A stretch of DNA of 60,328 bases from Ruminococcus sp. (GTDB lineage: Bacteria; Bacillota; Clostridia; Oscillospirales; Ruminococcaceae): the NCBI GenBank assembly GCA_014799765.1, contig JAAVHK010000136.1, positions 1 through 60,328 of the forward strand, given 5' to 3'. A model generated the notes under the pieces. The model made no database searches, was not told the origin of the DNA, and saw only the letters and a list, made by a program, of their open reading frames with translations. Position 1 is the stretch's first letter; the number at the start of each line of letters is the position of its first letter. A program made the translations under genes and the position numbers. Positions 1 through 8,202 of the stretch are shown one piece after another.

Positions 1-1
1 G

Positions 2-394
2 TATCTTCCGTCGGAAGAGTATATAGCATTCAATACTGCATGGGGTGGCGGATACTATTCTACAGACGGCGGTGCAGTAATTCCTGTAGGAGAGTTCGCA
101 GAAGCAAGACCTGTATTTAATGGTCTTGCATGGGTAAAAGACCACGCAACAGGTTTGTGGGGAGTAATCCAGCTTACAGGCGAAAGGGCAGACGCTCCGG
201 AAAATAATGATGACGACAGCGATTCCGAAGAAGACGGCGACGACGCAGAAAACAATTCCGGTAGTAGTTCTTCTTCTTCCGGAAGTAACGGTAAAGACGC
301 ACCTAAAACAGGCGATGATTTCGGAAATGTTTTCGCATTGCTTGCACTTTCGTTAGGAGTTATGGTTATTTCAGCGAAACGCAGGGAAAAATAA
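2..394 (+). CDS. C-terminal part of a WG-repeat surface protein with a cell-wall sorting signal (5' truncated by window)
   Basis: The reading frame is open from the first bases, so only the last 130 residues are present. The visible part begins with a WG-type beta repeat (pattern NGLAWVKD..TGLWGVIQL), a module found in extracellular proteins. A low-complexity Asp/Glu/Ser linker (about residues 65-95) follows. The end is a classic sorting signal: the pentapeptide APKTG (an LPXTG variant), a hydrophobic stretch and a KRREK tail, so the protein is probably joined to peptidoglycan by sortase. The function of the missing N-terminus cannot be judged. A terminator follows directly, so this is the last gene of its unit. 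Confidence 0.8.
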   Translation, partial: YLPSEEYIAFNTAWGGGYYSTDGGAVIPVGEFAEARPVFNGLAWVKDHATGLWGVIQLTGERADAPENNDDDSDSEEDGDDAENNSGSSSSSSGSNGKDAPKTGDDFGNVFALLALSLGVMVISAKRREK

Positions 395-406
395 TTCAGA
401 TATAAA

Positions 407-434
407 ACAGAACTCTCCGGAGTTCTGTTTTTTT
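407..434 (+). terminator. Rho-independent terminator of the surface-protein gene
   Basis: The stem ACAGAACT/AGTTCTGT has a short CTCCGG loop and is followed by a run of eight T. It lies 12 bases after the stop codon and isolates the gene from the T-box operon. Confidence 0.9.
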
Positions 435-461
435 TGAAATATATAAATTATCTATTGACCC

Positions 462-491
462 TTGACAAAATCCGGTTGTATAGTATATAAT
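462..491 (+). promoter_or_regulatory. Promoter of the cysE-cysS T-box operon
   Basis: TTGACA at 462-467 and TATAAT at 486-491 are separated by 18 bases. Transcription would begin near 498-500, just ahead of the T-box leader. Confidence 0.8.
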
Positions 492-498
492 ATTATAA

Positions 499-740
499 GC
501 AATATTTAATAAAAGCGTAGCAGTCAAAGTAATTTTTATCTTGTTTTTCAGAGAGTATCGGGTTGGTGCGACGATATAAACAATAAAAATGAAGTGCGGC
601 TGTCAGCTCCGCAGAGGAAATAACAGTATTCTGTGGCGTAAGTCTCACGTTACGGGAAATGCTATAAACGGAGTGGAACAGCGTTTATATACGTCTCCGG
701 AGGGTATTTTTCTGTGTGCCTCCGGAGACTGAATTTTTTT
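499..740 (+). ncRNA. T-box riboswitch leader, cysteine-specific
   Basis: The leader shows the stem I distal loop (GGTTGGTGCGA near 561-571), a GAAG-TGC segment where TGC at 595-597 fits a cysteine specifier codon, and the T-box core GAGTGGAACAGCG at 671-683. An intrinsic terminator follows: GTCTCCGGAGG at 693-703 pairs with CCTCCGGAGAC at 719-729, then seven T. The four bases expected to pair with the tRNA 3' end read UGGA, which complements UCCA, and tRNA-Cys is the family with U at the discriminator position. Uncharged tRNA-Cys should stabilise the antiterminator and turn on cysE, cysS and the genes after them. The exact 5' boundary is inferred from the promoter. Confidence 0.9.
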
Positions 741-756
741 AAGAGGAGGAAATATT

Positions 757-1404
757 TTGTTTGAATATATAAAAAGAGATATAAGGCTCATACGGGAACG
801 TGACCCGGCTGTACACAGTACGCTTGAAATACTGCTGACATATCCCAGCCTGACGGCAGTAAGAAGTTATCGTATCGCCCACTGGTTTTATAAAAGAAAT
901 ATGTTTACCGTTGCAAGAATGATTTCACAGCATTCGAGACGTAAGACCGGTATAGAAATACACCCTGGTGCAGAAATAGGAAAGGGTCTTTTTATTGATC
1001 ACGGTATGGGCGTTGTAATAGGTGAAACTGCCGTCATAGGCGATAACTGTCTGTTGTATCAGGGCGTGACACTTGGCGGTACTGGTAAGGATAAAGGTAA
1101 AAGACACCCCACACTTGGACATAACGTACTTGTCGGAGCAGGTGCGAAAGTATTAGGTCCTTTTAAAGTCGGAAACAATGTAAAAATCGCCGCAAATGCA
1201 GTTGTTCTGAATGAAATTCCCGATAACTGTACGGCAGTAGGCGTACCGGCAAGAGTAGTAAAAAGAAACGGAAAGAAAATCTGTAAGGATGTTTGCAGTG
1301 AAATTGACCAGATACACATTCCTGACCCTGTATCACAGGAATTATGTCGGCTCAGTACGGAATTTGAAAGACTCAGGAAAGAAGTTTCAGATATGAAAAA
1401 ATAA
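757..1404 (+). CDS. cysE: Serine O-acetyltransferase
   Basis: The 215-residue enzyme makes O-acetylserine from serine and acetyl-CoA, the first committed step of cysteine synthesis. A left-handed beta helix of hexapeptide repeats covers about residues 65-160. The family residues are visible in IDHGMGVVIGETAVIGDN and in the GGTGK...RHP segment. It is of the short Firmicute type, lacking most of the long N-terminal helical domain of the E. coli protein. The start is TTG, chosen because GAGGAGG lies seven bases upstream and no in-frame ATG fits. Placing it behind a cysteine T-box links synthesis to tRNA-Cys charging. Confidence 0.95.
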   Translation: MFEYIKRDIRLIRERDPAVHSTLEILLTYPSLTAVRSYRIAHWFYKRNMFTVARMISQHSRRKTGIEIHPGAEIGKGLFIDHGMGVVIGETAVIGDNCLLYQGVTLGGTGKDKGKRHPTLGHNVLVGAGAKVLGPFKVGNNVKIAANAVVLNEIPDNCTAVGVPARVVKRNGKKICKDVCSEIDQIHIPDPVSQELCRLSTEFERLRKEVSDMKK

Positions 1405-1486
1405 GTCTGTAATATGCCGGTGTTCGTTACGGATACCGGCAGTGAAAAAATTCCGTACCAACAAAAATAAAAAGGAGTTTTTAAGA

Positions 1487-2005
1487 ATGTCTGTATATTT
1501 TAATTTCGGACTTGAATATATACGTTTCCGTGAATATCAGATTGAAAATATTATAAATTATATGCATGATGATTTGAAAATGAACAGGGACGATATTTCA
1601 GTACCTCCGGAGCGGTTGACTATAAGTTATGGTGTTGCCGATACAACCGGAAGAATAAGAGCATCTATTCTTGAATGGAGCAGTTTTCAGAGCAGAGTTT
1701 TTTTTGATGATACCACGGAATACAACAATATAGAAATAATTATATCTGTGGACAGTAATTTTTTCACGGCAAGAGGAGTTAAAAGTCGTGAAACCGGTAC
1801 TATATCGGAGATAGAATTTCCACATGGTCTGCCCGATGACCGCTATTCATGGGACTGGTACGAACAATTAGCGTATCAGGCTTGTGTACTACTCACCGAC
1901 GGCAGAAAACTTAATGAATTTGCGGTCAGTGAAAATCAGAAAGACAAAACTTTCAATCTTTTCGAGAAAGAAAAGGAAATACTTTCGGAATATCAGAATA
2001 CATAA
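1487..2005 (+). CDS. Unknown protein between cysE and cysS
   Basis: A 172-residue soluble protein that I do not recognise. It has no signal peptide, membrane segment or obvious catalytic motif. It is rich in acidic and aromatic residues, with alternating beta-like stretches (for example IEIIISVDSNFFTARG) and a C-terminal helix with many Lys and Glu. The ATG at 1487 is preferred over an upstream GTG at 1442 because AAAGGAG lies nine bases before it. Only 22 bases separate it from cysS, so it is co-transcribed under the T-box. A role in cysteine metabolism would be guessing. Confidence 0.75.
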   Translation: MSVYFNFGLEYIRFREYQIENIINYMHDDLKMNRDDISVPPERLTISYGVADTTGRIRASILEWSSFQSRVFFDDTTEYNNIEIIISVDSNFFTARGVKSRETGTISEIEFPHGLPDDRYSWDWYEQLAYQACVLLTDGRKLNEFAVSENQKDKTFNLFEKEKEILSEYQNT

Positions 2006-2027
2006 TTATAAAAAAGGAGTATTTATA

Positions 2028-3431
2028 ATGCAGTTATATAATTCACTTACACATAAAAAACAGGAATTTATTCCGCACGAACAGGGCAGGGCAAGTATAT
2101 ATACCTGCGGACCTACCGTGTATCACTATGCACATATAGGAAACCTCCGCACTTATATCATGGAAGACGTCCTTGAAAAGTATCTGCGTTTCACAGGTCT
2201 TGACGTCACAAGAGTAATGAACATAACAGATGTAGGACATCTTACAAGCGACGGCGATACCGGCGACGATAAAATGTTAAAAGGTGCAAAGCGTGAACAT
2301 AAAACAGTCATGGAGATAGCACAGTTTTATACGGACGCATTTTTCAGCGACTGCAAAAAACTTAATATAAAAACTCCGGACGTTGTAGTACCGGCGACAT
2401 CATATATAGACGAGTTCATAAGGGTTATACAGGTGCTTATTGATAAGGGTTATGCATACGAATCCGGCGGAAACATTTATTTTGATACGTCAAAACTTGA
2501 GAAGTACTATGTTTTCAACGATTTCAGGGAAGAAGATTTAGCAGTAGGAGTACGTGAGGGTGTGGAAGAAGATTCCAACAAGCGAAACAAGGCGGATTTT
2601 GTATTATGGTTCACCAAGTCAAAATTTGACTCTCAGGAACTTAAATGGGAAAGTCCGTTCGGTACAGGCTATCCAGGTTGGCATATAGAGTGTTCATGTA
2701 TAAGCATGAAGAATTTAGGTGAATATCTGGATATACACTGTGGCGGTATAGACAATGCATTTCCGCACCATACCAACGAAATCGCACAGAGTGAGGCATA
2801 TTTAGGTCACGAATGGTGTAACTACTGGTTTCACGTACATCATCTGAACACGAACAGCGGAAAAATGAGTAAATCAAAAGGCGAATTTTTAACGGTATCG
2901 CTACTTGAGGAAAAAGGATATAATCCGATTGTATACAGATATTTCTGTTTACTGTCGCATTATAGAAAGTCGCTTGTATTCGACTGGGATAATTTAAACA
3001 ATGCAGTGACGTCTTATAATAAGATTATCGAAAAAACAGCACTTTTTGTCAATGAAACTTCCGGAGATATTGACAGTATGGAATACGACAGACTTATGAA
3101 GAATTTCACAGACGCATTCGACAATGATTTAAATACATCACTTGCGATTACCGCATTGTATGATGTACTGAAATCTGAAACAAATTCCGTAACAAAAACT
3201 GCATTGATTAAGGAATTTGATAAAGTTTTAGGTCTCGACATAATAGAAAATGCCATGAAAGCAAATCAGGGTGAGGAGATACCGGCGGAAGTCCTTGCAC
3301 TCGTCGAGGAAAGAAAGTCTGCCCGTAAGGAAAAGAATTTTGTACTTGCCGACGAGATACGGAATAAAATAACCGCACTCGGCTATGAAGTCCGTGAAAC
3401 AAGGCAAGGAGTTGAAATAAGAAAAATATGA
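2028..3431 (+). CDS. cysS: Cysteinyl-tRNA synthetase
   Basis: A class I aminoacyl-tRNA synthetase of 467 residues that charges tRNA-Cys. The zinc and substrate site starts at Cys27 (YTCGPTVY). The HIGH signature is HIGN at 36-39, further zinc ligands lie in WHIECSC and FPHHTNE, and KMSKS is near 279-283. The C-terminal anticodon-binding part is complete. The ATG at 2028 follows AAGGAG; a longer in-frame reading upstream overlaps the preceding gene and is not needed. Together with cysE it makes a unit in which low tRNA-Cys charging raises both cysteine synthesis and the charging enzyme. Confidence 0.97.
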   Translation: MQLYNSLTHKKQEFIPHEQGRASIYTCGPTVYHYAHIGNLRTYIMEDVLEKYLRFTGLDVTRVMNITDVGHLTSDGDTGDDKMLKGAKREHKTVMEIAQFYTDAFFSDCKKLNIKTPDVVVPATSYIDEFIRVIQVLIDKGYAYESGGNIYFDTSKLEKYYVFNDFREEDLAVGVREGVEEDSNKRNKADFVLWFTKSKFDSQELKWESPFGTGYPGWHIECSCISMKNLGEYLDIHCGGIDNAFPHHTNEIAQSEAYLGHEWCNYWFHVHHLNTNSGKMSKSKGEFLTVSLLEEKGYNPIVYRYFCLLSHYRKSLVFDWDNLNNAVTSYNKIIEKTALFVNETSGDIDSMEYDRLMKNFTDAFDNDLNTSLAITALYDVLKSETNSVTKTALIKEFDKVLGLDIIENAMKANQGEEIPAEVLALVEERKSARKEKNFVLADEIRNKITALGYEVRETRQGVEIRKI

Positions 3432-3802
3432 ATTTCAGAAATGGAAATCTGTATATATTTGAGAATAACAATAAAATAATGGGTGCGTGTTCTGTTGAAA
3501 CAGATAGCGTTTTTGAAAATAATGACTTCTGGAAAATAAATGACGGTACACAGTGTGAAATCACAAGAATAGTTATTGCACCTGAATATCAGGGAAACGG
3601 TTATGCAAAAATAATGGTGAAAAAACTTATTGAAACACTTGTTGAAAAGGGCTGTAAATCCGTGCATTTATTTGTAGTGAAAAGCAATATTCCGGCTTTG
3701 AAGACGTATAAAAGTCTGAAATTTGATTTTGCCGGAGAGTGCAGTATGTTCGGACATGAATATTTTGCTATGGAGTACATTGAAGACGGGAAAGAGGGAT
3801 AA
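3428..3802 (+). CDS. GNAT-family N-acetyltransferase
   Basis: A 124-residue single-domain acetyltransferase. The acetyl-CoA-binding motif A is clear (RIVIAPEYQGNGYAKIMVKKL), followed by the beta5/alpha4 region with NIPALKTYKSLKF. The substrate is unknown. Its ATG overlaps the cysS stop codon (ATGA), so translation is probably coupled. Confidence 0.85.
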   Translation: MNFRNGNLYIFENNNKIMGACSVETDSVFENNDFWKINDGTQCEITRIVIAPEYQGNGYAKIMVKKLIETLVEKGCKSVHLFVVKSNIPALKTYKSLKFDFAGECSMFGHEYFAMEYIEDGKEG

Positions 3803-3803
3803 A

Positions 3804-4589
3804 ATGGCAAGAATATATCCGCTTTTCAGTTCCAGTAAAGGAAATTCCTACTTTATCGGGACTGAAAAGTGTGGAATACTTATAGATTGTGGAGTAAGTT
3901 TCCGACGACTTTCGACAGCATTGACGGCAAACAGGATACCGGTAACGGCTATACAGGGAGTATTCATAACTCATGAACATAGTGACCATGTTTCCGGCTT
4001 GAAAGTGCTTACTAATAAGACAGGTATAACAGTATACGGTACGAAAAAAACGCTCCGGAAGTTATGTGATGATGATAAAATTTCTTCTAAGTCTCGTGTG
4101 ATAGAGGTGAAGAAAAGTATAGTCTGTGCGGATATGGAAATAAATAAGTTCAGAATATCTCACGATGCCATAGACCCTTGTGGTTATAAGATACATACTT
4201 CCGACGATAAATATTGTGCAGTATGTACCGATACAGGCGTAATAACTCCGGAAGCGGAAAAAGCATTTAAAGGTTGTAAAATGGTACTTCTTGAATCGAA
4301 TTACGACGAGAATATGTTAAGACAGGGGAATTATCCGTTTCACCTGAAACAGCGAATACTTTCTGAAACCGGACATCTTTCAAATGAAGCCTGTACCATA
4401 CAGATAGGAAAACTGATAGAAAAAGGCACAACGCATATAGTTTTAGGGCATCTCAGTCAGGAAAACAATACCCCACAGACAGCATTTGCGACGGCAAGGA
4501 AATTTCTTGACAAAAAATATAAATTCAATAAGGATTACATAATGGGCGTAGCACCGGTCGAGACAAACGGAGGGGCGGTTATTTTTTGA
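3804..4589 (+). CDS. Metallo-beta-lactamase-fold hydrolase, WalJ/YycJ type
   Basis: A 261-residue protein with the metal-binding motif HEHSDH at residues 57-62 and further family residues (CTDTG, LESNYD, GHLS). The sequence MARIYPLFSSSKGNSYFI and the length fit the WalJ/YycJ group, predicted exonucleases linked to DNA repair and cell-wall homeostasis; the biochemical role is not settled. The ATG at 3804, one base after the preceding stop, is preferred to an upstream in-frame start that would overlap the GNAT gene. Its stop overlaps the rlmH start, the WalJ-RlmH adjacency familiar from other Firmicutes. Confidence 0.88.
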   Translation: MARIYPLFSSSKGNSYFIGTEKCGILIDCGVSFRRLSTALTANRIPVTAIQGVFITHEHSDHVSGLKVLTNKTGITVYGTKKTLRKLCDDDKISSKSRVIEVKKSIVCADMEINKFRISHDAIDPCGYKIHTSDDKYCAVCTDTGVITPEAEKAFKGCKMVLLESNYDENMLRQGNYPFHLKQRILSETGHLSNEACTIQIGKLIEKGTTHIVLGHLSQENNTPQTAFATARKFLDKKYKFNKDYIMGVAPVETNGGAVIF

Positions 4590-5062
4590 TTACGATAAAT
4601 TTAATAGTTATAGGAAAACTTAAAGAAGAATATTTACGGAGTGCCTGTGCGGAATACATAAAAAGGCTTTCGAGATACTGTAATTTTGAAATCCACGAAC
4701 TTGACGAGTACAGACTAAGTGAAAATCCGTCAGAAAAGGAAATAGATACGGCATTACAGAAAGAGGCGGTACAGATAAAAAAGTATCTGAAAGGCATGAT
4801 AATACCAATGTGCATAGAGGGAAAACAACTCACGAGTGTAAAGTTTTCTGAAAAAATAACGTCAGCCGGTGTGAACGGTTTCAGTGCGGTGACTTTCATA
4901 ATCGGAAGTTCTTTCGGACTTGCACCGGAAATAAAGTCAATAGGAAATTTAAAACTTTCGATGTCGGATATGACTTTTCCGCACCAGTTGGCGAGGGTCA
5001 TGTTACTGGAGCAGGTTTACAGGGCTTTTCAGATTGCAGAGGGCGGAAAGTATCATAAATAG
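4586..5062 (+). CDS. rlmH: 23S rRNA (pseudouridine1915-N3)-methyltransferase RlmH
   Basis: A SPOUT-class methyltransferase of 158 residues, the usual family length. The knot region contains FIIGSSFGL and the conserved C-terminus ends in AEGGKYHK. It methylates pseudouridine 1915 in helix 69 of 23S rRNA on assembled ribosomes. The start is TTG at 4586, overlapping the upstream TGA (TTGA), with GGAGGGG about ten bases before it. Confidence 0.95.
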   Translation: MITINLIVIGKLKEEYLRSACAEYIKRLSRYCNFEIHELDEYRLSENPSEKEIDTALQKEAVQIKKYLKGMIIPMCIEGKQLTSVKFSEKITSAGVNGFSAVTFIIGSSFGLAPEIKSIGNLKLSMSDMTFPHQLARVMLLEQVYRAFQIAEGGKYHK

Positions 5063-5070
5063 GTGATAAT

Positions 5071-5388
5071 ATGGCAGTGGATTTATTAAGATTTGATGGC
5101 GATTGCAACGACAAAAAAAGTGAAATAATTTATAGTTATCCGGTTGCGTCTGAAAAATACTTCAGAAGCGTATGGGAAGTCGGCATTTCTGAAACTGGCT
5201 TGAAATTATTCAGGGACGAAGGAAGTTTCACGCCTGCTCAGAAAGATGAAGTAATTGACGAACTTAATAAACTAATGAAATGGTGCGATAAAAATAATTA
5301 TTTAAGAATGCACAGCCGGATTGAAGAATTAATTGCGGTCATTCAGGAAGAGTCAATGAAAGGCAATGAACCTTTTTATATTTTTTAA
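5071..5388 (+). CDS. Unknown 105-residue protein
   Basis: A small soluble protein that I do not recognise. It starts at an ATG eight bases after rlmH with AGGTGAT upstream. The second half (residues 55-95) looks helical and charged (KDEVIDELNKLMKWCDKN) and the end is FYIF. No membrane segment or known motif is seen. Position and spacing put it in the T-box operon. Confidence 0.65.
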   Translation: MAVDLLRFDGDCNDKKSEIIYSYPVASEKYFRSVWEVGISETGLKLFRDEGSFTPAQKDEVIDELNKLMKWCDKNNYLRMHSRIEELIAVIQEESMKGNEPFYIF

Positions 5389-5431
5389 AGTTACATAATA
5401 AATAAGCACAAACCTGAAAGGAGGAACAAAC

Positions 5432-6589
5432 ATGAACGAAGAATATTACAGGGCGGAAATATCCTTACTGAATAATGAAATATACCGTCTCAACAGGAAG
5501 ATTGCGGAAGAACAGAAAAATAAGTCACCTGATAAAATGAATCCGTTTGATAATCCGACAGAATATCCGGAATTTAGTGGCGACTATTCCGACATAATGC
5601 CGGAACTTGATGCACCTGACTGTAAAATACCACTTGAACCTGAACTCGCTGAACGTCGTAAAATAAGACGTTTTTATTCAGTAGGCGGTTGGTGCGTACT
5701 CGGACAGTTTTTTATAAGTAATCTTCTTACATATGCGATAATATATATATTGCGTATGATAATAGGTTCAATGAACGGTGATGCAGATGCGGAAACAATA
5801 TTTTCATATATAGAAGGCTCTTCGATATTTGCCGGAATAAATACAATTGCCTTTATTATTTCAAATATAGGTTTTGCGTTCATGGGAATGAAATTGGCAC
5901 ATATTCCGAAAAGTCAGCTTGTCCGGACACGTAACTTCAGTTTCGGGAAAGCCTTGCAGTATTGTCTGATAGCGTTTTTTCTGTGGGAATTTTCTGCGAT
6001 AGTTGCCGGAGCAATAGACAGTATTTTTGTACAGTACGGTTATACAACGGACGTCATGGAAATGGACGGTATAGCGGTTACCGGTACGGGCTGGGCAATA
6101 ATGACGGTTTATACCTGTATAATAGCACCGATTACAGAGGAAATGTTTTTCAGAGGTATGCTTTTAAGGACTTTTTCACGGAGTAATCAGCGGTTTGCGG
6201 TATTTGCGACGGCGTTTTTTTTCGGAATATCGCACCATAATATACCACAGTTTACGCTTGCATTCATAATGGGAGTTTTCCTTGCACATATTACACTGAA
6301 ACATAATTCGATACTTCCGGCGGTAATCGTACACATTTTTGTCAATACGTCGTCTACACTTATGGCGTATGTTGAAGAGTTCGCCGGATATATATTTACA
6401 TCAATGCTTATAATGGTCATAGCGGTAATGGGATTTTTTCTGTTATTTATATTCCGTGAAAATAACAGGATACCGGCAACAACTCCGGCACAGTCGAGAC
6501 GAGGTATTACGGTGGCAAGAAGTTCAGTTATGTTTATGCTTTCAGTTTTCATACAGGTGATATATACGGTATTATTGATATTTATGTAA
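5432..6589 (+). CDS. CPBP-family intramembrane metalloprotease (Abi domain)
   Basis: A 385-residue membrane protein. An N-terminal charged, partly coiled segment (residues 1-85) precedes about eight hydrophobic segments. The CPBP motifs are present: EEMFFRG near residue 235, FFFGISHHN, and a third His/Asn motif in VIVHIFVNTSS. The family includes Rce1-like proteases and bacterial proteins of varied role, some in bacteriocin immunity; the substrate is unknown here. GAAAGGAGG lies seven bases before the ATG. It is the last gene before the terminator. Confidence 0.88.
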   Translation: MNEEYYRAEISLLNNEIYRLNRKIAEEQKNKSPDKMNPFDNPTEYPEFSGDYSDIMPELDAPDCKIPLEPELAERRKIRRFYSVGGWCVLGQFFISNLLTYAIIYILRMIIGSMNGDADAETIFSYIEGSSIFAGINTIAFIISNIGFAFMGMKLAHIPKSQLVRTRNFSFGKALQYCLIAFFLWEFSAIVAGAIDSIFVQYGYTTDVMEMDGIAVTGTGWAIMTVYTCIIAPITEEMFFRGMLLRTFSRSNQRFAVFATAFFFGISHHNIPQFTLAFIMGVFLAHITLKHNSILPAVIVHIFVNTSSTLMAYVEEFAGYIFTSMLIMVIAVMGFFLLFIFRENNRIPATTPAQSRRGITVARSSVMFMLSVFIQVIYTVLLIFM

Positions 6590-6593
6590 TTTA

Positions 6594-6628
6594 AAGGCGG
6601 TCATTGTTCTGTTGACCGCCTTGTTTTT
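6594..6628. terminator. Bidirectional terminator between the cysE operon and spoVFB
   Basis: AAGGCGGTCA (6594-6603) pairs with TGACCGCCTT (6613-6622), followed by GTTTTTC on the plus strand; the other strand has a short T-rich flank. It lies between converging genes. Confidence 0.85.
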
Positions 6629-7224
6629 CAGTCAGAACGGTGATATATGACAGGTCTTGACTGTATACCTTTAAGGGCAGAGGAAATAGTTTCCGGTATC
6701 ATGGAAAATTCCGCAACAAGTGAGGCTGGTTTGTTTGTACAGTCGTCCTGTAACATAGGTACAAAATAGTAATTTTTTCTGTTGAAGAGTTCGCCTATAT
6801 TTTTCGCTGACCCTGAAAGAGAATCATTGGAGGCTATCGCAAGCACTACAGGTTTACCGCTTCTCAGATGTGATTTGACAGCCATTGTAACTGCTGTATC
6901 GGTTATACTGTTGGCAAGTTTTGAAGCGGTATTCGATGTGCAAGGTGCTACTATCATGATGTCGGTCATATTTTTCGGTCCTATAGGTTCGGCGTCGGTT
7001 ATGGACATAATGACATCTCTTCCGGCTATTTCAGACAGTTTTTTAATATTTTCGTCTGCCGTACCGAAACGTGTGGAAGTTCCGGAAGCGTTTTCCGACA
7101 TTATGGGTATAATTTCCGCACCCATATTTTTCAGAATTTCCGCCTGTTCAAAACATTTTGCGAAAGTACAGAAAGAACCTGTCATAGCGAATCCTATTTT
7201 AAGACCGCTGAAAATTTCACTCAT
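6628..7224 (-). CDS. spoVFB: Dipicolinate synthase subunit B
   Basis: A 198-residue flavoprotein-like subunit (DpaB/SpoVFB) with an N-terminal flavin-mononucleotide-binding Rossmann pattern (KIGFAMTGSFCTF, MIVAPCTSNTASKLA). With subunit A it forms dipicolinic acid from a lysine-pathway intermediate in the mother cell; the product is stored with calcium in the spore core. The ATG overlaps the stop of spoVFA by four bases. Its presence is direct evidence for endospore formation. Confidence 0.93.
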   Translation of the reverse strand: MSEIFSGLKIGFAMTGSFCTFAKCFEQAEILKNMGAEIIPIMSENASGTSTRFGTADENIKKLSEIAGRDVIMSITDAEPIGPKNMTDIMIVAPCTSNTASKLANSITDTAVTMAVKSHLRSGKPVVLAIASNDSLSGSAKNIGELFNRKNYYFVPMLQDDCTNKPASLVAEFSMIPETISSALKGIQSRPVIYHRSD

Positions 7225-8084
7225 TTATAAAAACCCCTTTCTTCGATAATTCCGGCTATAGTTTCGGCTATAAATTCTCCGGAAGTAACCGGAGCTGTTT
7301 TCCCGGGTATACCTAAAGCCCATATTACTTTTTTACCGAGTATTGTCGCCGACTTGAAATCTATTCCGCCTGGTTTGGATGCAAGGTCAATGAAAAGTGT
7401 ATCATCACTGAAATGTTTCAGTAATTCGTTATCGAAAATCATTTCAGGTACTGTATTGAATACAAGTTTGTAATCAGTCGTCATATTTTCCGTGAAAACC
7501 GGTCTGATACCTGCCATACGTGCTTTTGCAGAGCCTTTTTCATTGTGTACGGCAACAGTTATGTTACTTCCGAATCCTTTCAGAATTTCCGCCAATGATG
7601 TTCCTATTCTGCCCATACCTACTATGAGAACGTCCAGACCGTTCAGTGTGACCGGCAGTTCACTGAGGGCTATTTCAACAGCACCCTCGGCGGTAGGTAT
7701 GGCGTTTTTAAGACTTAAATCTTCGCATTTCATGTAGTCGATTATTTCGTGTTCGGGGAAAATATCTGATAATTTTTTATCATATTTTCCGACGAATACA
7801 ACACCATCAGGTTTAAGAAGTCTCCGTATTTCTTCGGGGTTTATTTCCGTATCGCTGAACGGTGCTTTGATACTGCCGTTTTCGTCGAGAGGTGGCACAG
7901 GCAGTACCACAAAATCATAAAAGCCGTTTGTATCTGTGACGGCTTGTTTGAGATTGTTTTTTTCGTTTATCGAATCGGCGGAAAATCCCATGACATAAGT
8001 ATTATATACCGCTGAAAGTTTTCCGGCACAATATATCTGACGCATATCACCGCCGGAAACAAGTATTTTAATTTTATCTTTCAT
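7221..8084 (-). CDS. spoVFA: Dipicolinate synthase subunit A
   Basis: A 287-residue NAD(P)-dependent subunit (DpaA). An N-terminal SpoVFA domain (KILVSGGDMRQIYCAG) is followed by a Rossmann dinucleotide fold with VLIVGMGRIGTSLAE. I start it at the ATG at 8084 because GGAG is correctly spaced before it; an ATG four codons earlier has no ribosome site. A sigma-K-like promoter lies about 60 bases upstream, as expected for a late mother-cell gene. Confidence 0.93.
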   Translation of the reverse strand: MKDKIKILVSGGDMRQIYCAGKLSAVYNTYVMGFSADSINEKNNLKQAVTDTNGFYDFVVLPVPPLDENGSIKAPFSDTEINPEEIRRLLKPDGVVFVGKYDKKLSDIFPEHEIIDYMKCEDLSLKNAIPTAEGAVEIALSELPVTLNGLDVLIVGMGRIGTSLAEILKGFGSNITVAVHNEKGSAKARMAGIRPVFTENMTTDYKLVFNTVPEMIFDNELLKHFSDDTLFIDLASKPGGIDFKSATILGKKVIWALGIPGKTAPVTSGEFIAETIAGIIEERGFYK

Positions 8085-8137
8085 ATAATTCTCCATTCTG
8101 CCGTATGAAACGGCTTACAGAAAAAATTTTTCTGCTG

Positions 8138-8164
8138 TATTATATGAAATTCCCATACAATAGT
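8138..8164 (-). promoter_or_regulatory. Sigma-K-like promoter of spoVFA-spoVFB
   Basis: On the minus strand CATATAATA (8146-8138) matches the sigma-K -10 pattern CATANNNTA, and an AC pair at 8164-8163 lies 16 bases upstream, the usual -35 element. In Bacillus spoVF is sigma-K dependent. Confidence 0.6.
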
Positions 8165-8170
8165 GTGCAT

Positions 8171-8202
8171 AAAAAGAGCGTGTCCGCTCGTAAGTGGACA
8201 CG
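8171..8202 (-). terminator. Terminator after the membrane-anchored HTH gene
   Basis: CGTGTCC (8179-8185) and GGACACG (8196-8202) form the stem. On the minus strand it is followed by CTCTTTTT. It begins directly after the stop codon at 8203 and separates this unit from spoVFA. Confidence 0.85.

Noticed and set aside
1414..1440. Hairpin GCCGGT/ACCGGC after cysE as a terminator
   Set aside because: No T-run follows and the next genes are closely spaced; read-through to cysS is expected.
1884..2027. Extended N-terminus for cysS
   Set aside because: The open frame continues upstream but overlaps the preceding gene; the ATG at 2028 has a proper ribosome site and matches the family start.
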